Positions 10,701 through 16,484 of a stretch of DNA of 36,005 nt are shown here, piece by piece. The stretch is taken from contig JAUILT010000024.1 of NCBI GenBank assembly GCA_030432925.1, positions 1 to 36,005 on the forward strand. The letters run 5' to 3'. A program made the translations under genes and the position numbers. Numbering within the stretch: the first letter of the stretch is position 1; the number at the start of each line of letters is the position of its first letter. The DNA is from Bdellovibrionia bacterium (lineage in GTDB: Bacteria; Bdellovibrionota; Bdellovibrionia; Bdellovibrionales; UBA1609). The notes below the pieces were generated by a model. It was not told where the DNA came from and ran no database searches. It was given only the letters and a program-made list of their open reading frames with translations.

Positions 10701-12166
10701 AGTCTTTTCGGGTGAATTTGTACAATGCAGGTCCCAACGATGTGTCTGTGGGCCTTTCAGTAAGAGACTATACAATCAACGACGACGACGGGGGGCCACC
10801 TCCATGCAGTACCACTATTGGGTTTACTCAGCAAAACGGAACAGCTTTGGAAAGTGTGACTATTGTTAACTTGGAGCTGACTTCTAGTAATGCATGCTCT
10901 GGCTATGAGATCACAGTGGATTATTCTACAGCCAATTTATCGGCGACCTCGGGGTCTGACTATGTGTACGCCTCAGGGACTGCGACTTTTCCTGTGAATG
11001 TGACGACCATTACAATCCCTATTGTTGTAACGGACGATGCTGCCGCTGAATCTACGGAGTCTTTTCAAGTAGAAATCAGTAACCCACAGCCCGCGGGGGC
11101 CATTATTCTAGGAAACTCCGTTTATACCCACTCTATTTTGGATAATGATGGTGCCGGAACTATCTACTATGTAAGAGCTTCGGGCAGCGACGCCAGTGCT
11201 GGAACGTCTGCTGGAACAGCTTGGCAGACTCTTGGACATGCCATAGCCAATGTGGTTGCGGGAGATACAATTTTTGTAGGCTCTGGAGTTTATAATGAAA
11301 GCCTGACTCTTGGGGTGGCAGGAGCCTCTGGAAGTACCATTCAGTGGATTGGGGATATCACGGGCTCTAATACTGGAGACCCTGGGCCGGTGTCACTCAC
11401 TGATAGTGGGTCCAACCGGGTTTTGAATGTGAATAACAAAGGTTATAATACTTTTGACAGCTTTATATTTGCTGGGGCCACTGGAGGAGAGGGGATTTAT
11501 TCTGGAACAGGAGCCCCTGCGGGAATTATCTTTAAGAACTGCACTATGACTGGCAACTCTATTGGCGTTTCTTTAAGAAATGCTGGAGCTATGGTTTTTG
11601 AGAATAATATTGTCTCTAGCAACAGTACGGCAGCTGTTCAGTTGGATCAGGGAAGCTCTGACACTATTTTTAGAAACAACTTGATTATCAATAACTCAGG
11701 TAAAGGTCTGCAGTTGGTAAAGAATAACGCAAATGTCACAGTGATTAATAATACGTTTAACAATAATACTGGCAACCAGATTGAGGTGGGGCAAAATGGT
11801 TCGGCCATAATCACCAACAACATTATCACCAACGGTGGTGCTGGTGGCATCGCTAAGGTGAGCTCAGGAACAGCCACCATTGATCACAATGATGTCTGGA
11901 ATAATAACAGTGGCACTTCTAACTATACGGGGGGATTTGCAGCAGGGACCAATGATATCTCTAGTGACCCATTGTTTGTGGGGGGAGGGAGTTATAGGGT
12001 AGAAACGAGCAGCCCAACATTGGACTCTGGTTCAGCGAATGCCTCCACAATCACTTTCAGTGATGGATCCTCTATGGGAGATCGATCCACTCGCTCTGAC
12101 GGTGCCAGTGATGGTAACACGTTTGGGGGAGATGGTCTGATAGTCAATATGGGGTTTCACTATTAA
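4772..12166 (+). CDS. Giant Calx-beta repeat lipoprotein with C-terminal beta-helix
   Basis: The protein has 2464 residues. A TTG start preceded by AAGGAAAG gives a lipoprotein signal (KK, hydrophobic core, LVAC) with lipidated C24. From about residue 41 to 1665 there are 15 tandem Calx-beta units averaging 108 residues, each with an EG near its start, a central pattern like SATAGSDY..SG, and an acidic terminal turn (DDD/DND) of the kind that binds Ca2+ in this family. A different Ig-like domain occupies about 1666-1773. Three more Calx-beta units follow (from C1774, C1893 and C2012), each with a Cys pair. From about 2130 the sequence becomes a right-handed beta-helix (YYVRASGSDA..GTS, then repeated NN-rich rungs), like DUF1565/pectate-lyase-fold proteins. 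I infer a Ca2+-stiffened fibre anchored by lipid, with the beta-helix as a distal adhesive or glycan-binding tip. No catalytic residues are evident. It appears to be a single-gene unit. Confidence 0.93.
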   Translation: MAEPLKKHLQLFMITAMVTVLVACGGQPEDDLDPEDVFPPNMTVSDAAVSEGGDLIFTLNIDYTQGLDVSVDYSVVDVSTTDGVDYPSTSGTVVIPASADILTATVTIATIQDALDEADEQFSLELSNPVEATIVDGTAIGTIIDDDPLPALSIFNVSISEGETATVQVSLSSVSGRDVSVDYSTSDGSALAGSDYQSTSGSLLIPAGSLSGSIEIVSVNDGIPEASLENLSVNLSNPSNASAGVVSAQVEIEDDDAGALPFAYINDVNALEFNDWVFTVTFNFPTPSLSSFDYQSFDGSATQAQDYSAVSGTANIGIGVSSVSITVTGLNDNVFEGTETFTLSLSNWVHLNAGDDLGVGTVNDDEVMPDLVVYDSSVTEGGTLVFDVSLSGLTTEEVTYNFATTFGTASSGLDYAAITGSGTIAALSLLSQHPVLTVDDSIDEDVETLALDLSSVVGANLLDNSGLGSIGDNDAPPVLNISDVSEFEGATLRFIASLSALSSKNVTFVWQTYDETAESGVDFMGGSSLTTIPAGSSSVIIAIPSIQELIDEPDETFAISLGSLINAQTGVLGAQGIIQNEDVPPNFQVMDSLVDEGDVAFVLVTLSHQSISDIVFDYTTVDGSATAVGDYIAVAANITIPSGNLFHIISISTVEDLLDETGEVFSVSVTSLVGATPIDLNGTVAVTDDDARIDIFDALGTEGETALFVVSLSKVLAEDLTFSYLSGSLSATDGVDYGSLSGLGTVPAGSLQVTLSSILTDDTIYESTENFEVSLFGLSANAEAGDLFAEGSISDNDTVPEIHLVDVVTLEGSNLEFIVTLSKVPALEVTFDYATADNSATAGSDYAAVSGSATFDVGVLQITLAISGQEDAVDEGVETFNLNVFNAGNATIVDGTGVATIEDNESTLYVYDAAASEGETILFKASLSRALVIDSSFSYNTVLNGDAIVTDITPVAATTVTFGAGLTELNVPVITTEDVIFETNETFGITVAALNQLLAGSSAAVGTINNDDAVPTIDVFDVAVAEGGSAQVKVSLTSLTSEDVFFSYATSDNSATGGGVDYNTASGVSSIPAGSYVRFIYVQTIDDLLFEGDEVFDFSISAITNANPGVVLGAVTVQDNEPLPKLYATQVSASEGDTATVVITLDYAHSQATSFNYNTTGISATDGVDFVDTSGSISLAPGQMTIQLGIPFNTDAVYEFDETISFDLAGLVSLSPGQLHTTLTILEASSPPDLYVYGDAQLESLQGVAVVSLSGNSTERPVTFDYNTIDGTANAATDFAGVSGTATISAGQQVFGVTVVFNPDTNFEADEYFVVTMTNVNGANSLVEFGVISIINDDPAPSIFIDDVNLSENAGTMNFLVSLDEAGTSDATFAFVSSANTATEGVDYIGVSGVGTIPMGSLTTWVHVAISDDGVDEATEYFDVILSSLSNVNVGDIVGAGAISDDDPAPFVSIDDAVALEGSTLSFTVSLSLASEQEIVFSYDTYDTGSAVAGVDDNAPSGAVTFAAGVSVTTVDVAVLTDVSFEATESFNVSLSGLSNVQSGDIVATGSITDNNTPPLLFALDAVVNEGETVTLQVTLSEASGADAVFSWSTMDNTALSGADYTGDSGTATVLAGNLSTSVQVVTQNDAIYQGNLLFHVSLSAATNASLGDDFGNVSIIDGETAPISYFIVEGITDPTTVGVAETVTVTAYDTLGEVKSDYFGTITFSSSDGTSSLPVNYTFTVPDAGQAVFASGVTFNSIGTYYVRAEEVGTPAVFGQQSNIDVSNPAAPCNVSTVGFQVSSSSGSETSTSVDLVVALSETCATEITLSYNTYDGSALAGSDYTAASGVLTIPSGNSSENINISVINDAAVDASSETFQVSLSNAGPANVVLGTALHTYTIFDDEGTPPCNSSTVGFIDSSGSGDESVADASYTVSLSQSCTSDVTVNYSFADLSATNGSDYSGTNGVLTIPSGSLTASVPVTVMNDTLSETPESFRVNLYNAGPNDVSVGLSVRDYTINDDDGGPPPCSTTIGFTQQNGTALESVTIVNLELTSSNACSGYEITVDYSTANLSATSGSDYVYASGTATFPVNVTTITIPIVVTDDAAAESTESFQVEISNPQPAGAIILGNSVYTHSILDNDGAGTIYYVRASGSDASAGTSAGTAWQTLGHAIANVVAGDTIFVGSGVYNESLTLGVAGASGSTIQWIGDITGSNTGDPGPVSLTDSGSNRVLNVNNKGYNTFDSFIFAGATGGEGIYSGTGAPAGIIFKNCTMTGNSIGVSLRNAGAMVFENNIVSSNSTAAVQLDQGSSDTIFRNNLIINNSGKGLQLVKNNANVTVINNTFNNNTGNQIEVGQNGSAIITNNIITNGGAGGIAKVSSGTATIDHNDVWNNNSGTSNYTGGFAAGTNDISSDPLFVGGGSYRVETSSPTLDSGSANASTITFSDGSSMGDRSTRSDGASDGNTFGGDGLIVNMGFHY

Positions 12167-12177
12167 GAGGCTCGTAG

Positions 12178-12288
12178 TCACCAGGGAATAATTTGTGGAA
12201 ATAACTTATGTTCTTGTTGTAAAAAGGCCTTGGTCAGCCCCAGGCCAATGCCTCGAGATTCACCGGTAATGACAATGGCTTTGGGGTT
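12178..12288 (-). pseudogene. Remnant of a short-chain dehydrogenase N-terminus
   Basis: Read on the minus strand directly after the lipoprotein stop codon, about 36 open codons encode KAIVITGESRGIGLGL followed by TKAFLQQEH. This matches the beta1-turn-alphaA nucleotide-binding segment of classical short-chain dehydrogenases (TGxxxGIG). There is no ATG/GTG/TTG start, and after the helix the frame leaves the family pattern and stops. It therefore looks like a vestige left by deletion rather than a working gene. A chance match is possible but unlikely, given the full motif at the correct spacing. Confidence 0.55.
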
Positions 12289-12824
12289 CAGATGTCATCT
12301 CTGATTTTGATGAATTCCGACTTTTTGCCACGACAATCAGGGGCTGCCGACAAGCAAAGGATCTCACCACCTTCTTTGATACTATAATACAGGCTGCCTT
12401 TTTTAATAATAGCTGGACAGGAGAGTTTAATGTCAAATTTTTCGTCTTTCTCACTGGCTTCATAGGCTCTGGCTTCAGTGATGGTGATTTTGTTGCGTAC
12501 CCTTTGAATAGGCACGCGGACCATGGAGTAAACGATGAACCCCCGTTTTTGGCATTCCACGGCAAGCAGCATGGAGCGGGCTCCCTTGAAGATGAAGGCC
12601 TCTCTTCGGTCATAGCCAGAGTCTGTGCTGCTTTGAGCCTGCCTCCACAGCCCATCCAGGCCGTGGGTAATGGGACTCTGGGGGGTGTCAAAATATTTTT
12701 TGGCATAGAGTATGGAACCACCTTTTTCTACCTGGACGTCGTCTCCTTTGTTGACCGGGGTCGTGGTCACCTTACAGCCGAAGAGAGTAAGTGTAAGTGT
12801 CAGAATTCCAGTGATTTTTTTCAT
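12288..12824 (-). CDS. Small lipoprotein, unknown function
   Basis: The frame is open from a GTG at 12836, but the ATG at 12824 is the better start: the GTG lies inside the GGGGG ribosome-binding sequence just before that ATG. The 178-residue product begins MKKITGILTLTLTLFGC, a clear lipoprotein signal with a LFGC lipobox and C17 lipidated. The mature part is hydrophilic, with three further cysteines (in VECQKRG, LSCPAI and EILCLSAAPDC there are four Cys in all), so a disulfide-stabilised periplasmic domain is plausible. I do not recognise the family. It stands alone on the minus strand between remnants (the dehydrogenase piece downstream, a short secreted ORF upstream), which suggests the surrounding DNA has been rearranged. 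Confidence 0.8.
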   Translation of the reverse strand: MKKITGILTLTLTLFGCKVTTTPVNKGDDVQVEKGGSILYAKKYFDTPQSPITHGLDGLWRQAQSSTDSGYDRREAFIFKGARSMLLAVECQKRGFIVYSMVRVPIQRVRNKITITEARAYEASEKDEKFDIKLSCPAIIKKGSLYYSIKEGGEILCLSAAPDCRGKKSEFIKIRDDI

Positions 12825-13060
12825 ATTTTCCCCCACGAGTGGCCCAAACCTTCAAAAGTGTTCGCAGAACTTATTTTATTCAGATAAGCTCTTTTCAAGA
12901 TTGTTGTATTACAAGCTTATTCAGTCAACCTTACAGGAGAGAGCAGTGATCAATGCCGTCATTTTTGATGTTGGTCGGGAATATCGGCGAGCTCACAAAT
13001 TGTTTCATTGGCAGACGCAAGAACTGATCTAGGGTTGATACCAGCACCTTGGACGATCTT

Positions 13061-13300
13061 CTAGAAATAGCCCGGCCACCAATTTACAGCGCCATCGGAC
13101 CAGTCTCGATAAAAACGCAATTTTCCACCTTGAGATTGTACCAAAGGCTCTGCAAGAGCAAAGATTTGATCAAGAACGTGATGAAACCTTGTTTCTTTGT
13201 AACCGTTATCCCATTTGGATTGTAACAAGAGTGACTGGGCTACAGATGAAATAGAAAATAGAAGCAATATTAGTAGAAGAAATTTTTTTACCATACCCAT
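13061..13300 (-). CDS. Short secreted protein, possibly truncated
   Basis: The 79-residue ORF (ATG at 13300, or the ATG two codons later at 13294) begins with a typical signal peptide: MVKKF, a long Leu/Ile core, then SVAQS. The mature part is only about 57 residues and ends abruptly at DGAVNWWPGYF. The segment RDWSDGAVN reminds me of the start of the catalytic region in a family of secreted metalloprotease-like proteins, in which DGTVNA is followed by a HExxH-type motif. That is a memory-based inference. If right, this is a 5' fragment of a decayed gene. After the TAG the same frame stays open for about 33 more codons without further family signal. No strong Shine-Dalgarno sequence is seen. 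Confidence 0.5.
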   Translation of the reverse strand: MGMVKKFLLLILLLFSISSVAQSLLLQSKWDNGYKETRFHHVLDQIFALAEPLVQSQGGKLRFYRDWSDGAVNWWPGYF

Positions 13301-13350
13301 TTATTTGAGAAAAATATTTCACTGTTGTCACTGAAAAATTCAAACCGCTT

Positions 13351-14703
13351 CTAGTCAATAACACTCATGGATTTCCATTTGGCTCCCTGAAACCTGTGAA
13401 CCAGAATCAAAGCCACGGCAATGACATAAACAGCGGCAAACCCCCAGGCGATTGTGACGGCATTTTCATAGTTCTGAATAAAGTATGTAGGAATAACCAT
13501 AAGAGGCCACGGAACAGTCAGAGCAATAAAAGAAACAAACCGAGTATCACCAGCACCCTTTAAGGCAAAAGAAACATTCAGATAAATGCTATCAAATATG
13601 GTAAATAGTGCCACAACTTTTAACAAAATGGGAGTTAAGGTGCTGACCTCAGCCCAAAGTGTTGCATTGTCCTTATTGGCAAACCAGGAAATATAAAAAT
13701 CTGGAATTAAAATAAACGATAAAGCCACAGCTCCCATGTATATAGATGAAATCTTAATGCCGTCCCAGGTGACTCTACCGGCTTCGTCTGGATTTTTTTC
13801 TCCAAGCCGTTGTCCGACGAGTGTCATTACAGCTTGGGCGACACCCATGGCAGGTAAAACAGAGAGCATCATTAAAGTAACGGCAATAGAGCTACCAGCA
13901 AGAGCTGCAGCCCCATTTTTGAGGTTTCCCATAATAATTAAAAAAGTGGTAAAAGCTAACCCTTCAAAAGCCCACTGTAACCCACTAGGGATACCAAACT
14001 TGAGAAATCGTTGGATTTGAAGAGAGTTAAGCCTCCATCCGCTGAGCATTTTATAGTCGGTCTCATATTTGGGATGAAAAATAAGAAACCCGCCAAAGAT
14101 AGCAGCGCCCAAGGTTGCAAGAGCTGTAGCGTAGCCGGCGCCTTCGATTCCTAGTTCGGGGAAACCCCAGTTTCCAAAAATAAGCAGGTAGTCTAGCAGA
14201 GCATTGAGAATGAGACCGATAAAATTGATTCCAATGACCGTTTGTGTGCGGCCAAGCCCAGTGAAAAAGCCGCTAATAGCGGCAACGAGTGCCATTGGAA
14301 GCGCGGACCAGGACAGAGCATTAAAATAGACAATCTCTAGTTCCTGAATGGAGGCGGAGTGTCCGACAGCTTGAAAAAAAGGTTTTGAGACAAATATCAA
14401 TCCTAAAAATAAAATGCCGCCGATCCAACTGACATAAAATGATTGCCAGACACTGGGGCCAATTTTTGAAAACTCTTTGGCGCCATAATACTGAGCCACA
14501 AAAGTTGTAACATAACTGGCTGTCTGTTGGAGTAAAGACATGGGCACCCAGAACACACCCATGACAGCCATAGCGGCGCCGAGAGATTCTGTGGAATGAG
14601 CGCCTAAAAAAACACGATCAATGGTCAGCTGCAGATTCCAGAAGCTATTGGCAATAATTAGGGGCCAGGCAATGGACAGAATTTCTTTCCAACGGGGGCT
14701 CAA
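13351..14703 (-). CDS. MATE-family multidrug/sodium antiporter
   Basis: This 450-residue inner-membrane protein has about 12 hydrophobic segments in two homologous halves, as in the MATE (NorM/DinF) exporters, which expel cationic drugs or metabolites using a Na+ or H+ gradient. The N-terminal signature region IAWPLIIANSFWNL and the following loop FLGAHSTESLGAAM fit the family, as do the second-half start FLKFGIPSGLQWAFE and GMGVAQAVMTLVGQ-like helices. The start is TTG: no ATG or GTG lies between the upstream in-frame TAG and the conserved first helix, and AAGG sits about nine bases upstream. It lies 130 bp downstream of the peptide-binding lipoprotein gene on the same strand; a functional link is not evident. 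The substrate is unknown. Confidence 0.94.
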   Translation of the reverse strand: MSPRWKEILSIAWPLIIANSFWNLQLTIDRVFLGAHSTESLGAAMAVMGVFWVPMSLLQQTASYVTTFVAQYYGAKEFSKIGPSVWQSFYVSWIGGILFLGLIFVSKPFFQAVGHSASIQELEIVYFNALSWSALPMALVAAISGFFTGLGRTQTVIGINFIGLILNALLDYLLIFGNWGFPELGIEGAGYATALATLGAAIFGGFLIFHPKYETDYKMLSGWRLNSLQIQRFLKFGIPSGLQWAFEGLAFTTFLIIMGNLKNGAAALAGSSIAVTLMMLSVLPAMGVAQAVMTLVGQRLGEKNPDEAGRVTWDGIKISSIYMGAVALSFILIPDFYISWFANKDNATLWAEVSTLTPILLKVVALFTIFDSIYLNVSFALKGAGDTRFVSFIALTVPWPLMVIPTYFIQNYENAVTIAWGFAAVYVIAVALILVHRFQGAKWKSMSVID

Positions 14704-14833
14704 CGCAATTGACCTTTCGGGTAAAAAACAGTGGAAAACTGAACACCAGGCTTCCTAGGAAAGAAAGAAGCAGAAAAAGACCTACTTGGGCAAGAGAATT
14801 TGTTTCTATGGCCATTTTTCTTTGGTATATTCT

Positions 14834-16429
14834 CTACTCGTCCAACCTCATGCCTTTGAAAATCAACCGTTCCACTCTGTTGGGGACATAGTTTTTTACT
14901 CGCGAGGAAACTAGAGACAGGTTTGTGGCAGAATAGACAGCAAAAAATGGAGCTTCATCAATCAGAATTTTTTGAGCATTTTTGTAAAGCTGAATTCGCA
15001 CTTCTTTATCTGTTTCTGAAGCTGCCTGATCAACCAGTTGATCGTATTTTTTTGAGGACCAGCCAGTCATATTAAAATGGGAATTGGATTTCCAGAGGGA
15101 CATCAAAAAATGGGGGTCCGGGTACATAGAGACGAACCCTAATCGAAAAATGCTAGCGGGTTGAGTGCGAACTTTTTGTAGATAGGTTTTCCACTCTAGC
15201 ATATGTATTGAGGCCTCTAGACCCAGGTTTCGACGGAGCTGGGCCTGAATATTTTCCAGCATGATTTTATGGGTGTCGTTGGAATTGCTGTCGATCTTTA
15301 GCTTTTGCAGCTCATGGCGTTGTACCTTTTTAAGTTGCTGGAATAACTTTAGAGCCTGTTTTGTGTCAAAGGATAGGCCTTGATCCTCCATGGCGGCAGG
15401 GAGGCCCTCTGGCAGCCAGCCAGTATTGACTCTGCGGTCGCCCCCAAGCAATGAAACAATTTCTTTTCGATTTATGGAGTGGATGATCATCTTTCGGGCA
15501 CGGATGTCATCAAAGGGCGGAGTTCGAGTATTGAAATTAAAATATAAAACGGCCAGTGATGGAGTTCTTCTGAACTCTGGACGGTTTTTAAATCGTTTTT
15601 CATCGTTGGGTGTTAGGCCTCTATGAATATCCAGTTTACCAGCATCAAATAGCTCAGCCGCGGCATTGAGGTCCTCAATCATTCTGCCGGCAATGATTGG
15701 AATTTTGGGCTTCTCTCCGTAGTAGTTAGGGTTGGACTTCAATACGAGAAGTTCATCGTGTTTCCACTCTTCCAGTGTGTAGGCTCCTAGAGTGATCATT
15801 TTGCCCGGCTCCGTCCAGAGGTCCTTATGTTTTTTAAGAATATCTTGTCTAATGGGTGCGGTATTTACAGAGGTCAGCATTTTTGGAAAAAATACGAGGG
15901 GTTGTTCCAGGGTAAACCGGAGAGTTCTTTCGTTAACGACTTTCAGGCCGACCTTTTCGAACTCTTTGATTTTGCCTTTGTGGAAGGCCTCCGCATTTTT
16001 GATGGGATACATGTAGCTGGCCCCTTCGGCTCCCAGAGAGGGGCTCAGTAGTCGACGAAAACTGTCGAGTACATGTTGCAGCGTGAGTGGTTGGCCATCG
16101 CTCCACTGTACGCCTTCTCTCAATTGAAAGGTCCATTCTGTGTGGTTTTTGTCAGGTTCCCATGACACGAATAAGCCAGGAACGGCTTCTAAATCAGGAG
16201 AAGTCAACTTGAGGCTAACCAGCGGTTCCATTAAATTGAATAAAATATTGTTAGAAACAATGTCATTGGCCTGGTTCCAGTCCAGAGTGGGAGGCTCGGT
16301 CCCCCAGTTCACCCAAAGTGTTTGCTCTCTGGGAAATCGATCCTCAATGGTCTTTTTTTTTGTGCAGGAGATCAATCCCCAGAAAAAGATGACACTGAAA
16401 ATTAAGTGGAGATGACGTCGGGTATTCAT
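14834..16429 (-). CDS. ABC transporter substrate-binding lipoprotein, peptide/nickel type (SBP_bac_5)
   Basis: This is a periplasmic lipoprotein of 531 residues. The frame is open to an ATG at 16525, but the ATG at 16429 has an AAGGA ribosome-binding site and gives a proper lipoprotein signal ending LISC; the longer form would bury that signal and overlap the divergent peptidase gene. The mature protein follows the OppA/DppA family: WGTEPPTLDWNQA near the start, LMEPLVS, FQLREGVQWSDGQPLT, and a C-terminal region with MYPDPHFLMSLW and YDQLVDQA. Such proteins deliver oligopeptides to an Opp-type ABC importer. No permease or ATPase genes are in the window, so it is an orphan binding protein. Next to a secreted peptidase gene transcribed divergently, peptide scavenging is a reasonable inference. 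Confidence 0.93.
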   Translation of the reverse strand: MNTRRHLHLIFSVIFFWGLISCTKKKTIEDRFPREQTLWVNWGTEPPTLDWNQANDIVSNNILFNLMEPLVSLKLTSPDLEAVPGLFVSWEPDKNHTEWTFQLREGVQWSDGQPLTLQHVLDSFRRLLSPSLGAEGASYMYPIKNAEAFHKGKIKEFEKVGLKVVNERTLRFTLEQPLVFFPKMLTSVNTAPIRQDILKKHKDLWTEPGKMITLGAYTLEEWKHDELLVLKSNPNYYGEKPKIPIIAGRMIEDLNAAAELFDAGKLDIHRGLTPNDEKRFKNRPEFRRTPSLAVLYFNFNTRTPPFDDIRARKMIIHSINRKEIVSLLGGDRRVNTGWLPEGLPAAMEDQGLSFDTKQALKLFQQLKKVQRHELQKLKIDSNSNDTHKIMLENIQAQLRRNLGLEASIHMLEWKTYLQKVRTQPASIFRLGFVSMYPDPHFLMSLWKSNSHFNMTGWSSKKYDQLVDQAASETDKEVRIQLYKNAQKILIDEAPFFAVYSATNLSLVSSRVKNYVPNRVERLIFKGMRLDE

Positions 16430-16484
16430 TGACTGAATCCTTTGCTCTGAATAGCGTGGGACCACTTGAAAAAAGGGGTCTATT

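Noticed and set aside
4892-11158. Possible CRISPR-like or DNA tandem repeat array suggested by the repeated protein
   Set aside because: The periodicity is at protein level (about 324 bases) and the DNA units have diverged; there are no short identical repeats with unique spacers.
12260-12721. 153-codon minus-strand frame overlapping the small lipoprotein
   Set aside because: The competing frame has a lipoprotein signal, strong ribosome-binding site and lipobox; this one is composition-poor and starts internally.
12945-13032. Short plus-strand frame with a good AGGAGAG site reading VINAVIFDVGR, similar to the start of HAD phosphatases
   Set aside because: Only 28 residues, and the Asp motif is not followed by HAD sequence. 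Probably chance within the remnant zone.
16429-16457. TTGACT with TAGCGT at 17 bases between the divergent peptide-binding and peptidase genes
   Set aside because: The -10 matches only three of six bases and the -35 overlaps the start codon of the opposite gene; not strong enough to list.
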